The notes beneath the pieces were generated by a model, which saw only the letters and a program-made list of their open reading frames with translations, searched no databases and was not told the DNA's origin. A stretch of 64,000 nucleotides of DNA. It comes from Caenorhabditis remanei (Eukaryota; Nematoda; Chromadorea; Rhabditida; Rhabditidae). Position numbers and translations under genes: made by a program. Below are positions 47,066 to 58,618 of the stretch, in pieces (positions within the stretch are counted from its first letter, which is position 1; each line of letters opens with the position of its first letter). The DNA is taken from contig NC_071333.1 in the NCBI RefSeq assembly GCF_010183535.1, positions 18,536,587-18,600,586 of the forward strand, read 5' to 3'.

Positions 47066-49371
47066 TCTAGTTGATGTTGGGTGTTGGTATTCTTCACGAT
47101 GTCATTTCGATGTTTAGAAATAATAAACAACAACTGAAACACTTTTGAAGATCAAGCTGATCGTTGAAGTAATGGATTGCAATAATCGAATGTTGTTCAA
47201 CAGATTCTTACTACAAGAACACGTCAGAACGAGTTCTGATCAGCTTTGTGGGTGGCATTGCATGTTTTGTGTTTCACCAAAACACCAATATTCAATCAGT
47301 ACTTAGAAGATTAAGTGACCTGATCAAGATCTGTAGTGACTGGTAGTTCTGCTGATTAATGAGATCTTAGTGTTCTGATGTGTGCAGCTACAGTAATCAA
47401 GATTAGGCTTTCTGACTTGTTGAGGAAAATTTGACATTTGAGTTTTTAATTTGGCTACAGTATACCCTTAGCTATTTTTGATCAGAAGTTCGTTTTTGTT
47501 GCATTATTCATCTAAATCACAAAGCAATCCATGCATCAGATCGAATTTCAAAGTTTTTCTTTGTTTTCATTTCTATTTTTGTCCCGAACTTGTCGACGTA
47601 GTAGTTTTGTGGATTTTACAAAATCAGTCTAGACAAGGTTTGCAGAACGTTTTTTTTTCTCAAAAAATGACTTTTCTGGAATTTAGAAAAGATAGAGTGC
47701 ATTATTTTCAGATTTAGATTAAAGCAAAGTTCTCACGAATGATGTGGGTAATCAAATTGATATGTATAGAATCACTCTAATAAGAAACATGTGTACCAAT
47801 TTTAACACTTTCTGGTTGGAAATTGATTTATGGTACAGTGCATTCAATCTGAATTTTTACTTCCTTCTGGATCCACAGGACCACTGGATCCAGATTTAGC
47901 TCGTTTTCTATGAATCAACACTCAATTCTCGTTTTGTTATCAATAAAAGTCCAACAGAACTGAAACGGTTAAATGAAATCATACTCAATTCATGAATTGA
48001 GATTAATGTATTTGTATAGTGAACACTGAATAGAATGATGAATGTTTTACACGTGTAGGCTTTCTCATGTTTATTCACCAAATCCTAATCTTAGCCAGAA
48101 CAATTGGTACCGGGAGATAAGGGACAATCATAGTGGATAATCTGTGTAGATTAGATGAAAAAGGAATCAAACGGTTTTTTGTTTATGAAAAACACGGGGT
48201 ATTGGGATTTTCCGAAATTATTCATGGGTTCGACTTTGATCTTGTAGTTTTTCAACAAATAGGATTTCTATTTGTCATCTATTTTTCAACATTCAAAAGT
48301 CAGAATAGAGAAACCTTAAAACTTTAAAAAGACATTTGAAACCTTTTGGCTTGAAATCCTCATTCCAAAAACAATTCGGAATCCCTTCAAGTGTTAGAAG
48401 TACAGAAGTTTTAGCTGGTGACACATTTAGATCCGGAATAGAGAAAAATAACAAACTAGAGATTTCTGATACGAGAATGACGTTTCGAAAACAATTCATT
48501 GAGAGTATTTAATTTTGGTCCAGTGATTTATCCACAAATTGAGAAAAATACAATTACAGCGCGGTTCTTATGAAAATAACAGGGAGAATGTTCCAGAAAT
48601 AACCATATTCGTGTGTTTTTGAAGGTTGTTAGTGGAGTGTTATTGGACTATTATAAGTTTTGACGTTTTCTAGAATCTGTTTTCCGTGGATTACGTGTCA
48701 ATTTCAGTTTGACCATTTTTGACCCGGGGAAAAATTGGTTTGCTACACAAAACAACAACATCACGAACAGGAAGTACGGAATAAGCACAAAAGGTCTTTA
48801 TATACCTATTTCCAAAGAGTGCAATTTGTTAAGGTGCATGTATTCATAAGCAAAAAATTAAGCTCTGGGGTGAAAACATGGAAAACAATTAGCGAGGTTA
48901 TAAACATTGATTGTACAACTTGGAAATATGAAGTTTAGGTAAAAATAATCAGGAATACAACGGATTTTATGGTATCTGCCATTGCCAGCAGATACATTTT
49001 GGATTACAGTAAGAAACATTGAAAATTTGTGAGTATACAAGAAAATGAATTTTTCATTTTACTTTGTGGATGCCAGTGGCACCAGAAAGTTCCAAAACTG
49101 CTGGAATTAATTGATGTCGAAGTTACACATGGTAGCTCAACTGCTGTCTTGAAAAAACAGAAAACACAGCACATAGTAATACAAATCACACTGGATAAGT
49201 GAAAATGGACTGTTTTTGTCTTTAAGCTCGACATACTCAAGATGTCTCGTCGTTTTCAGTTTTCAATTGGAACTATTGTGAAACAATATGATTACTCTTG
49301 ACAATGTTTGTAAACTGTCAATTTTTCATTCAAATAACTCAGTAGGGAAGGCAACCGAGTGACCGTAGAGG

Positions 49372-49475
49372 TATAAGACGTGACCAATATCACTGGAATG
49401 CTGAGAACACGCTGGTTCCAAACATATATTTAATTTTTGCCCTCGAGTTCTGGTATTCGAGAAAAACGAGGTCAA
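49372..49475. repeat. Half copy of the foldback family found at 2918-3217
   Basis: ATAAGACGTGACCAATATCA, TGGAATGCTGAGAACACGCT, CATATATTTAATTTTTGCCC and TTCGAGAAAAACGAGGTCAA align in order with the left arm of 2918-3217. The opposite arm was not found next to it. Confidence 0.55.
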
Positions 49476-50035
49476 TTCTAAAAATGTAGGAACATTATCT
49501 AAGAGTTCAATAGCAGACTCTCTCTACTTATTTCACTGGGAAGAAAAAAATGTGAATTTTTCAAAAAAAAACTAATAATTAGCACATATGAACGTTATGT
49601 AGTGTAATCCTGTGCGTTTTTGGACCCCACACGCCGCGCAGGTGGTTACGCAGGTGTCCTCCAGATTTGGTATATACTGAGTGGTCCTGTTTTAAAAACT
49701 CCAACAAGAATTCCATTCGAGAATGTTCCGTGCCTTTGATTTAACTTTTCCAAACTACTTTGATTGTTTTATTTCCTAGTTACTGTTCCTCTGCCAACTT
49801 CTCATTCCGCTCATTTCTATTTGATTCTACATATATCAAACATAACGGCACCTCCAGCGTGAAACCAAAATCCAAAACTCCTTTCCCCTCCTTTCTCTCA
49901 GTCTCAGCTTCTCCCTCCTCTCAATTTTCATCCTACTTACAACACGCCACGCCCCTTTTGCAAGATCGAGGGGAAAAAAGAAAAGAAGGCGGAGTCTGAG
50001 ATACTAATTGCTAAAAACTGCTCGTCATCAACCAG

Positions 50036-50042
50036 TATAAAA
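50036..50042 (+). promoter_or_regulatory. Probable TATA box of the secreted-protein gene
   Basis: TATAAAA lies 160 bases upstream of the ATG at 50196, in a short GC-richer promoter-like stretch that also has ACGCCACGCCCC and GGCGGAGTC blocks. The 5' leader would be about 130 bases. Confidence 0.5.
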
Positions 50043-50195
50043 TGCCCGCTCCGCTCCATTATCACCGGTTTTTGGGCCTTGATTTTATCAGCTCTCGTTC
50101 TTCCTCTCTAGGCTCCCCTTTTTTGAGATCTTCCAAAATCTCTTCTCTTTTGAATTTATTTGTGTTGTTTTTAGTGTATCATCATCTCAATCAGT

Positions 50196-50873
50196 ATGCA
50201 ATTCTATTGTCTTCTTCTTCTCGCCGCCAGCGCCTTGGCTGCTCCACGAACGACACTCACCGATGACCAGATCTTTAGGATCATTACCAAAACATGCGAG
50301 AGCACCAAGTTCAGCTGCCCAAAACAAGGTAACATAAATTACTTACGGATTTACAGGAAGAACCCCAATTTATTTCAGATTATCTGATAAAGGATGGAAA
50401 TCAGCGGTACATCGATGAAGACGCTGTGATGAGATCTGACACTGTCGGACTTTTCAAGGATGGAAAATTGGAAACATCGGAAGTCATCGAAATCTTCAAA
50501 GTAAGTTTCACATTGATCAAATCAAACGTCCAAATTTTTTTCAGACTGAATTCTGCTGCACCGAAACCGACTGCTTGAAGGAGTGCAACATCTTCCCAAT
50601 CAAGGAAAAGCCCATTGTCAAGAACTTTGATCTCTACGCCAAGGATCTGTTCGCCATGGATTTGGAGGAACTCAAGGTAACTTGCTAAACAGAAAAACCA
50701 AGTGATAACTGACTAATTTCCAGCCGTACGAAAAAATTTGGTACGACTTCGTCGAAGACTACAGCACCGGAAGAATCAAGAAGATCCCAGCCGAAGTTGA
50801 GGAGCTCTTTGACATCCTCGACGCCAACGAACGCCGCTACATGGCTCTCCTTGGCAAGACTCACAACCACTGA
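50196..50873 (+). CDS. Small secreted protein, 178 residues, unknown family
   Basis: Four exons: 50196-50328, 50379-50500, 50545-50676 and 50724-50873, all in phase with short introns. An AATAAA lies at 51176. The first 16 residues form a clear signal peptide (MQFYCLLLLAASALAA). The mature part is acidic, with six cysteines in two groups (KTCESTKFSC and FCCTETDCLKEC), which suggests disulphide bonds, and a predicted helical C-terminus (PAEVEELFDILDANERRYMALL). Codon use favours TTC, AAG and CTC, and the promoter is TATA-type, both features of highly expressed nematode genes. Secretion into the body cavity or gut lumen is likely. It is probably a nematode-specific family; no function can be assigned. 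Confidence 0.88.
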
Positions 50874-51265
50874 TCTCTCTCTTTTTCTCGTTTCCGTTCC
50901 TTCCCAATTCATCTGACCTGTTTCTGTTTCTCCCACCTTTTTTTTTGAATCTCAAAATCCTCTCCTCCAATTACTTGCACTCCTCCCCAATAATGTCGAT
51001 GATCTTAACCATTTTCGCGGTTTCTCCGAACGAGTATGGTACACATTTTCTGATTATATCCTAATTCTCACACCTCAATTATAAGCCCCCTCTCTCTTTT
51101 ACCCCCTTTGCTAACTAATAATTATAATACCGATAATATTTATTGAAATGGGAAAGATACTCGTAACTTTTGTTGAATAAATAGATTAGAGTGACAGTTT
51201 TGTTTGTTGTTTGTTGGGATTTTAGGTTACAGCTAAATAGGGAAGGGAATTATGGGTCGGGTCAT

Positions 51266-51455
51266 TAGAACGAAAATTTTGCACTGATTTCGAATCTGTA
51301 TTCCAATTCTGCAGAACGATTCTGTGAAAAAAGTTATTCAGGTTTTTGTGAGATCTCAGTACTCAAAATGGAAACTCTGAAGTCACGGAAATCGTCCAAA
51401 CATGGGAATCGGAGGGATTGAGGTAAACCAATATATGTTTCAAACAACGGGGAAT
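51266..51455. repeat. Dispersed repeat, family B, copy 2
   Basis: Starts TTAGAACGAAAATTTTGCAC and shares TGCAGAACGA, TCAGGTTTTTGTGAGATCTCA, GAAGTCACGGAAATCGTCCAAA and ATATGTTTCAAAC with the copy at 25440-25640, in the same strand direction. It lies just past the secreted-protein gene. Confidence 0.7.
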
Positions 51456-51838
51456 AATTTTTGTTGGGTTTGGTTGAAAATGTTTTTTCGACGAATTTTG
51501 AAGTTTTTGGTGGCTAATTCATGGGTTAAACGTAAGAAATGCCGGATTTTTACAGAATCTCCGAGAACTTCGTTCTACTGAACCAGTAAATTTGTGTTCT
51601 GCTGTTTTTAGAGACTATACCACTCCAGTCACCAATGTTCCCCCCTAACAAGTACGACATTACCACAAAAACCCATTGAACGCCTAACCGAATTAAGTGT
51701 GTTGGAACATTACGAAATATATAAGATATAATTAGAACTTTTTTAGTTTTCATAGATTAAATGAATTTGTGAATAAGCTCAGATACGGTAAGACATAACA
51801 TAAGATAATAACAATAAGTTAAAACGAGTTTTCAGTTT

Positions 51839-53424
51839 TCAGTTTTCCAAGTGAGCTCCACACCATCCAGTCAAATTGTGATTCAGAGAGACCTTTGTGT
51901 CATCTTTGTTCGCGTATTTTATAAGATCTTCAAAGAAACTTGCGATTCCCTGAAATTAGTCAGAGTTGCGTAATAGCACAGGCTATAATTCATACCTTCG
52001 GCATCATTGAGTCGATGAGTGCTTGTGGGATACCTTGCAGATGCATGTCTCCTTGAACGATTGAGGTGATTTTGACTCCATCTCCTCTAAAATCAAAACG
52101 ATTCATTGATCTTTTGAGATCAAAAAAACTGAAAGTGCGAGCAACACACAGTATACTCTTTTCTTGATAAACACGAACTACGTAATATTCCCTTGCTACG
52201 TGGTAATAACATGTTATCATTTGAAAAAATCTGTTTCGTCGAATGCACTTTTGGAATGTTATGGTTCTATCATGTTAGATAGAATTTTGAAACAAAGGGT
52301 CGCTTGAACTCACAGGGGGTTAAGCATCAAAAGAGTTGGGTAGGTCTGAGCTCTAACCACTCCGGCGGTCTTTGGCGATTTTTCGTTCTCCACACTAACC
52401 ATGACCACCGAACGGCTTCCTGAAAAGAAAAAAATAAAGTCTCCATGTTTTTTCCCCTCACTATCTTTACGTACCATCAACCGAATCGTATGCAAAACGA
52501 CACAGATCGAGGGTCTCCCGTGGCGATATCAAGCCCATCATCCGGCCCTTTGTTTTGTGGAGAATAACTGACGTATCCTGGAAATGAATGGTTTCCGGTG
52601 TCTACGGATTGCAGAAAAAAACTGAAAACTGACATGACTGATCTCTTCAACAACGCTAGTTCCGGCAGATTGAGAGTCCCATTTGCTGCGGTGGAGGCCT
52701 TGGGGATGTATCATAGCGGATACCTGAAATTGAGTTTCAGCACGATCAATTGATATATTTATGAAAAGTAATGTGTCGTTTTTTTCTTTTTTGAGTTTTG
52801 ATTTCATCGATGTAGGTCTAAAATGGAAAAACAGATGTGTCGTTTTTTTCGTTTTCGACTACCGTGCTTGATCATTGAAACATTAAAAAATTTAAGACTC
52901 TCTTAATCCCTGGACTACTATCCTTGGACTACTGTAGCACTGATTTTTTGGCCATTTTGCGTTCTAATCCCCAAGTGTTCCTTCATAATACCTCAGCACA
53001 CGTTCTATTTGGAATACGTCCTTCGTAGCGGAAAATGTAATTATCCATCACGTTGCATCTCATGCTCCAAATGCTGCCAGTTTTCTGTAAATGTCAACAT
53101 ATATGAAAAGTTCACATGTTACGTAGCTTGTATCCTGTGGGAATACACTGTGTGACGTTGCAACCAAATCACACACTTTTTTCACATGAAACACTCAAAA
53201 TATACTTTCATGTTTGATTTTATGGTTCATTTCTAGATCAAATGAACACAAAACGCCACAGGTTGAGAGTTGAGAGACCCTGGTGGGTAGGGGACCCTGC
53301 TCACCTTCTCGGTATGAAGTTGCCATTCCAAAGAGTGCAAAAGATGGAAGACACGGTTTTCCGCATTCTGCATGGCGGCATCATACGTGGCGTGGTAATC
53401 CGGAGTTTCGGTAGCGGGCATCAT
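51839..53424 (-). CDS. START-domain lipid-binding protein, 237 residues
   Basis: Seven exons, read leftwards: 53424-53305, 53084-52992, 52723-52634, 52577-52475, 52419-52314, 52086-51996 and 51949-51839; phases agree over 238 codons. Nearly the whole protein is one START (StAR-related lipid transfer) domain: helical N-terminus (AMQNAENRVFHLLHSLEWQL), the strand segment SIWSMRCNVMDNYIFRYEGR, SHDTSVILHKTKGRMMGLI-type central strands, PRETLDLCRFAYDSVDGSRS, PKTAGVVRAQTYPTLLMLNP, and the amphipathic C-terminal helix (IPQALIDSMMPKGIASFFED) that closes the lipid cavity. There is no signal peptide or membrane anchor, so it is probably a soluble carrier of sterol or phospholipid between membranes. The start at 53424 is the first of two adjacent ATGs; an upstream in-frame TTG is not used. 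Confidence 0.9.
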
Positions 53425-55329
53425 AACGGTCAAAGTAGAGGGGATTGAAGATTACCTGGGATTAAATGGTATTACTGTGTGGGTTATGTGGAAAGAAAAA
53501 AAACCAGACTGTATTAAAGATATTTTATGAGTTAGACTAATGTGAAATGGTTATATAAACAATTTAAAAAGAAGGAGCCTAGGTGAAGCACAAAGAGACG
53601 TCAGCTAGGTTGGAACTGTCATTGGATATGCATCTGCTAATGTTCTTCTCTTCTTTTCCATTCCGAGCTTACAACCCCGCGATTTCTATCCCAGATACGA
53701 TCTATCTCCGCCACCGACAACGTCAGAGACGTCAGATTGGCGGGAAGTCGGAGGAAGCGTGAAGAAAAGACCAAGCGTGCCGTCATTTATTTGGCCACCA
53801 AATTTTCCATTCAGCATACATCTCTAAGATCCAATAAATTGCATCGAAGGCCTTCACAAAACTGGATATGTTTGGTAAGAATGCGATGGCATGAAGATTG
53901 ATATCTGAAAACGCACTTACTGTGCTGTGTTGCACGTCGTTTTTTTGTTAACCGCCTTGGAATGCTGCCAGAGATCGAAATGTGCGATTTTGAGCGACCG
54001 CGGGTGGCACAAATTTGTTGTCCTTTACAAGTGCGACCAGATTTCGCCGGGGGGGGGGGCTTTTTGAAAGTGGATATTGGTACGGTGTATTTTTCTAACG
54101 TGTGTAGTCTAGATTTTCTTCAATAAAAATCTTCAAAAAGAGAATGTGGCAAACAATTCACATCAAGATCAAAATTAAACTTATCAGTGCATTCAAATTG
54201 TATTATCCTTGTTTTCACGAGAGATACACCACCCACGTATAAAATTGTTTACACAAATACTCCCCGTCCCGAGTTCATCCAATAATCCATAAGTCCTAAT
54301 GTTTCACCCACTCCCTTCCCGGTACATAGAGTCATTGAAAACATGTGATGGGATATCATGGGGACCAGTATGTCACCGGATTTCAAAACAAGAAGAATGT
54401 ACCGCCATAGATCAGAAGTCTTGTTTTGGTACACATGTATTATATCAGATTTTGATTCCCACTATGTTGCTTATTCTTGTTTTCCAGTTTCCCACAGAGA
54501 GTTTCCATTTTGACGTAACGACCACATACGTACACTTATCTCCTGACACTTCATGCAATTAATCATAGTTCGATGAAAAGGGGAGAGGATAACAACAATT
54601 AGCGATGATACGTAACACACCAACCGGGTTCAGTGTAACAGCTACACGTGTGTACACACTAGAAACGTTTCGAAAAACAGAGGTGTTTTGTTGTGATGAA
54701 GCTTCCGTGCTAGGACGCTGCTTTTACTAGAAAGTTGTTTGTCAGTTCCAAAGGTGTATGAGTAGGCAGAAAGTTGTATAATTGTCGTAGTGAAACGCAT
54801 GTGTGGGTTAGTGTGTAAAACCAAGCACGTAAATAACATTATTATATCATGGATCATGAAACGAAAGGGAGCAAGACAACTCAATGTGCATGGAGAACAA
54901 GGGGAACAAAGAATTTTGAAGAGAACTATGTAAAAAAAAATTAACTTATAATGTCTGGTACCTAATTGTTGTTTGTTTAAATATTTAAGATTTCATGTGA
55001 CTGTAATCTGTCTGGTTAAAATTAAAATTACGTCATTCACCAGAAAAACAAGTCAAATAAATTTTTGTTTATAACATAACAAATCAGGTCTTTTTGACTT
55101 GACCTTGAAGTTGATCTGAACACTGAAATAAAAATCTTTTTTTTTCTCCCTTACACAAATTTATTTTTTGTTACAAAGTTTAGTTTCAATGACTGACAAC
55201 AACCCGCCACGAACAAAAAATTGATCGGAATTTATACTCATACACGCACACACAATGGAATAAATCCGTTTTCAACAATGTTGAGTATCGACGAAATCGT
55301 GTTCAATCCCCATCGCACCTCATATCGGT
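53425..55329. other. Divergent intergenic region
   Basis: Separates the START gene (leftward) from the lipase gene (rightward), so both promoters should be here. It contains a 10-base G run at 54048-54057. No coding exon is supported; the open frames near 54249-54562 show no gene-like features. Confidence 0.5.
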
Positions 55330-56925
55330 ATGCCTGTTCGATGTCGTACCATTTTAGGCATTCTACTACTTTTTGTGGTTGGAGCACATACACTTGTTGA
55401 TTATGACTCGGATTCTGGAAGGAGGGTAGGTGGAAATGATTTGGAATTTTGTTTGAAAATTTATATTTTTCATTGATCATGTTAGAAACTTTTAAAAAAA
55501 GTAATTATCAAACTTTATACTTCGAAAGATTGGAAAACGACCTTAGTGTAATTTTCTTCTCTTGCTGACGTATGTACACAGTGTAATAGTGAAACGAGAG
55601 ACAAAACTTTCCACGTGCGTGAAACGTTAGTAGTTATACCTGCGCCGCTATTGTAACTATTGCCGCCCGGTTAGCTCAGTCGGTAGAGCACCAGACTCTT
55701 AATCTGGTTGTCGCGGGTTCGAGCCCCGCATTGGGCTTACGTTTTTGTAATTTCTACTTTTACAGTTTCTGATTTGGGCGCTGTGTATTGGAGCGACCAA
55801 CCCGGAAAAATGTGTGGAAACTGAGTTTTATGGGCAGTTGATTCTAGCCACGTATGCTTCTACAATCAGTGAATCAAAGTAATTATAAAACTTTCAGATT
55901 TGAAGCGGATTGCTCAGATTTGATATTTGCTGGAAAATGTCGAGTAGTGGTGAGTACCCAGTGACTTGGTGGACGGTTTCAAGTTTCAAACGATTTTTTT
56001 TTTGAGATTGACGTCGACGATGCTTATACACTGTTGGGAATAACATTCAAAGCAGAGAGTGATATCGAAAGTACTACATCTACACTATTGAATCAGCAAA
56101 CTCTAACAAATTTTGGAACTTATGGACAAGTGCAATCGGATTTCCTTACTGCATTTGGAAGACTTTGGAATAACGGACTTGGTGCTTATATGAAACAACT
56201 TTGGACGGAATATTGTGATTTGTATATTTCGGTATTAAAAAAACCGGAGCATTACAATTTTATTGACATATTTGTTTGTAGTTCAGTGGTTACTCAATGG
56301 GAGCCTGCTTAGCACAGATGGCTGCAGTAAGATTCCAAGAGGAACAGTGGTGGCCTGCAGATCAGATGTTTTACTTTGGATATGGAGCACCAAGATGTGG
56401 AAATGAAGTCATTTTGGATAGACTCACTGCTAAATTACTAAAATTCATTTTTAGGACTTTGCCTACTACGTGGACACTAGTCTGGCCGACAAGTTCAACA
56501 TCGTTTGGTTCAATGATGCTATTCCGGTATTCACCAGTTTTAGAACTAATTACAATATGTGTTTTCTAGAACTACCCGGATTCTACTTGCACATTCGGGA
56601 GTGCAGCCGCAATGGGGCAGTGTACCAATAGCTATTTCTCGTGCTGTGTAAGTATAAACCAGTTTTGTATCCGACAAAAAATTGAAAAAGTTCAGACAAC
56701 CATTCACTACACGTCTTGGTCCAGTGTGGCATTGAACACCTACTCTACCTGCACTTCTAACACGTGTCCTGTTGCAAGTAAACATTTATTTCTTTTATTT
56801 TTAATTTCATATTATTTACAAAACTTCTTCCAGCCGGTACTGCATCTGACCATTACACCTACTTTGAGACGACAGCCGCCGATGTTGACAGTCTGACTTG
56901 TACGGATACCAAAAAGTTCCCATGA
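55330..56925 (+). CDS. Secreted lipase-like protein, class 3 (alpha/beta hydrolase), 302 residues
   Basis: Nine exons: 55330-55425, 55766-55851, 55898-55949, 56007-56231, 56282-56407, 56455-56526, 56570-56647, 56696-56777 and 56834-56925; phases agree and AATAAA is at 56936. Signal peptide MPVRCRTILGILLLFVVGAH, then the opening segment typical of nematode class-3 lipases (YDSDSGRR...NPEKC). The nucleophile elbow is GYSMGA (usual GHSLGG), followed by YGAPRCGNEDFAYYVD and the catalytic Asp region (FNIVWFNDAIPNYP). The C-terminus is Cys-rich and presumably secreted with disulphides. The catalytic Ser and Asp positions are present. The usual FRGT oxyanion segment appears as ITFKAES, so activity may be altered. 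The catalytic His is not certain. A tRNA gene sits in intron 1. Two splice sites are weak (TTTGAG acceptor at 56006, GTCATT donor at 56408). Confidence 0.82.
55665..55737 (+). tRNA. tRNA-Lys (anticodon CUU), inside lipase intron 1
   Basis: 73 bases with a full cloverleaf: acceptor GCCCGGT pairs with ATTGGGC (two G-U pairs), D arm GCTC/GAGC, anticodon arm CCAGA-CTCTTAA-TCTGG with anticodon CTT, and T arm GCGGG-TTCGAGC-CCCGC. Box A (TAGCTCAGTCGG) and box B (GGTTCGAGCC) promoters are intact. It has no intron and is on the same strand as the lipase gene. Confidence 0.95.
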
Positions 56926-57158
56926 TTTTTCGTTCAATAAATCACTTATTTGCCTGTTATTGACATTCGATTTCAAAATTTGTATTGAGAGAAAATTTCT
57001 TCATTTGCCTTCCACTTAAGATTCTTATCAACACTTGGCAGCGGCTGCTGTCGTATTTCGCAACATGAAGAAACAGACAAAAGAGAAGAAATAAAAGATA
57101 GGAGAAGAGAAGTGAAGTGATGAATTGATAGAGTAGACAGTACAGATAAACTATCGCC

Positions 57159-57231
57159 GCCCGGTTAGCTCAGTCGGTAGAGCACCAGACTCTTAATCTG
57201 GTTGTCGCGGGTTCGAGCCCCGCATTGGGCT
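57159..57231 (+). tRNA. tRNA-Lys (anticodon CUU), second identical copy
   Basis: Same 73 bases as the copy at 55665. Immediate flanks are also shared (CTAT.GCC before, TACGTTTT after), so the pair arose by local duplication or gene conversion. It stands between the lipase gene and the PTB pseudogene. Confidence 0.95.
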
Positions 57232-57455
57232 TACGTTTTGCAACAGTATTTATCTCTAATTTTTCTGTTTTTTAAAATGTTTTTTTTATAAACTTGCCGC
57301 AATATCCTTTGTATTTGAGTTAACTTTTTTATTTTTTCAATTACGATAAAATTTTATTGATACGCGTTTTGAAACCAGTACTATTTATGTAGGTCAAATC
57401 TTGTGAAATACAAGAGGGTACAGCATAAACATATCAGTTTATCGGAATTCTCAGT

Positions 57456-58019
57456 TCATGGACTATGTACCTATCAAAAATGAAACGCCGAAAAAAGAAA
57501 GGAAGACATCTGCTCTGGATAGGTTCAGTTCTTTCCTGACATACATTCCTAGTCAATGTATAGACAACTTTACGGTTTATCTCAAACAGAAGGTACGGTG
57601 TACCATGTGAAATTCATTTTCAGAGAAAATGACTCATGTTGTGCCCAGATCATCGGCACGTTCTTCGCATTGAACAACTTGAACGGTTTTTGAATATTTC
57701 AGACCTCACCACGACATTGTTCTTCTACAAAAATGGGAGAACACATAAAATAGCAGAATATTACGTGTAGAAGTTAGGACGTTGGTGAGTTACACTAATT
57801 TTATTTGACAAAATGAGGAAGTTGTTCAGAATGACGACTGCCATCTCGGATTGATGATTGAAATTCGAAAAACTCGAAACTCAAGTGTGACGTGGTCATG
57901 TTAGACAAAAGCACAGTTGCAAGTACTGCATTCAAATGAATTGAGGATGTTGAAAACATTATAAGTGTATCAACTCCAGAATTGGACAATAGATGTGCGA
58001 TTCATCCAAAATTCGTTTC
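57456..58019 (+). pseudogene. Decayed copy of the PTB module of the following PTB-SH2 gene
   Basis: The copy starts TTCATGGACTATGTACC, matching exon 2 of the gene downstream (TTCATGGGCTACGTACC, 58760). It continues as FMDYVPIKNETP...FSSFLTYIPSQC and runs through the exon 2-exon 3 boundary without an intron. The exon 4 match (EQLERFLNISDLTTTLFFYK with NGRTHKIAEYY; compare HELDVFLNIANFTLTFFHIK with DGRTFLLGRY) begins in another frame from the leading IIGTFF segment and has a TAG. The exon 5 match (CHLGLMIEIRKTR, then KCDVVMLDKSTVASTAFK) has a frameshift and a TGA. No exon 1 and no SH2 part were found. It may still be transcribed. Confidence 0.8.
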
Positions 58020-58618
58020 TTAATACTTTGAATATTTTGGGAACATGCTATTGAAATATGATATAGAGAAAAAGGCTCATTTAATTCCGCTCTACATAGT
58101 GAGCAAATGATTTCCTGTGCACTTTGTTGTCTGTGTCAAAGAAGATTTCAAAAAATTTCCAAAAAAAAAACAACATCGACCATGTTAACGTGCTTGAACA
58201 GTTACCAACATCACGGTCAGGTTTCCAATGGATTGTGAGAAGACTTTGTGACTGAAAAATGAGGGATTATCTTTCTACTTTCAACTTTGTACCGAAAATT
58301 GACATGTGTTGTGTTGTTCTGTATTTTAAAATAACTATAACTATGAAATATTAAATAAATTTCTATTGTCACGATTTGAAGTACTAGAACGTTCATTTAA
58401 AAAATTAAAAATAAATGATAAAATATAAATAATAGCTGCACATCTTTTTTATTGCACTTTTTGATCTTTTTCTCTATTTTGTTGCATTGTTGACCAAAGA
58501 TGCTCCTTCTGCCTTCGGTTAACACGATCGCAATGTCTTATCGTCATTCTTATCAGTTGGTGTCGAATATTCACCACAAATGGTATATTTACAAACCTAT
58601 TGATTTCTTCTGCCAGAA
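58020..58618. other. Short spacer before the PTB-SH2 gene
   Basis: AT-rich, with no coding exon supported. The last bases (TTCTTCTGCCAGAA before the ATG) resemble a 3' splice site, which fits trans-splicing of a spliced leader to the downstream gene, but this is inference. Confidence 0.4.

Larger units (their letters stand above)
42138..50195. other. Long gene-poor region between adm-2 and the small secreted-protein gene
   Basis: About 8 kb. It includes the adm-2 3' UTR, two overlapping hydrophobic frames near 42552-42819 (minus strand) either side of a G-run, a foldback element (44721-44953), a weak 74-codon frame (46841-47065), and a half copy of the 2918 foldback family (49372-49475). No multi-exon gene could be assembled. 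The last 300 bases, with GC-box-like ACGCCACGCCCC (49943) and TATAAAA (50036), form a credible promoter. Confidence 0.55.

Noticed and set aside
57801..57989. Minus-strand open frame
   Set aside because: It is the shadow of the PTB pseudogene on the plus strand.
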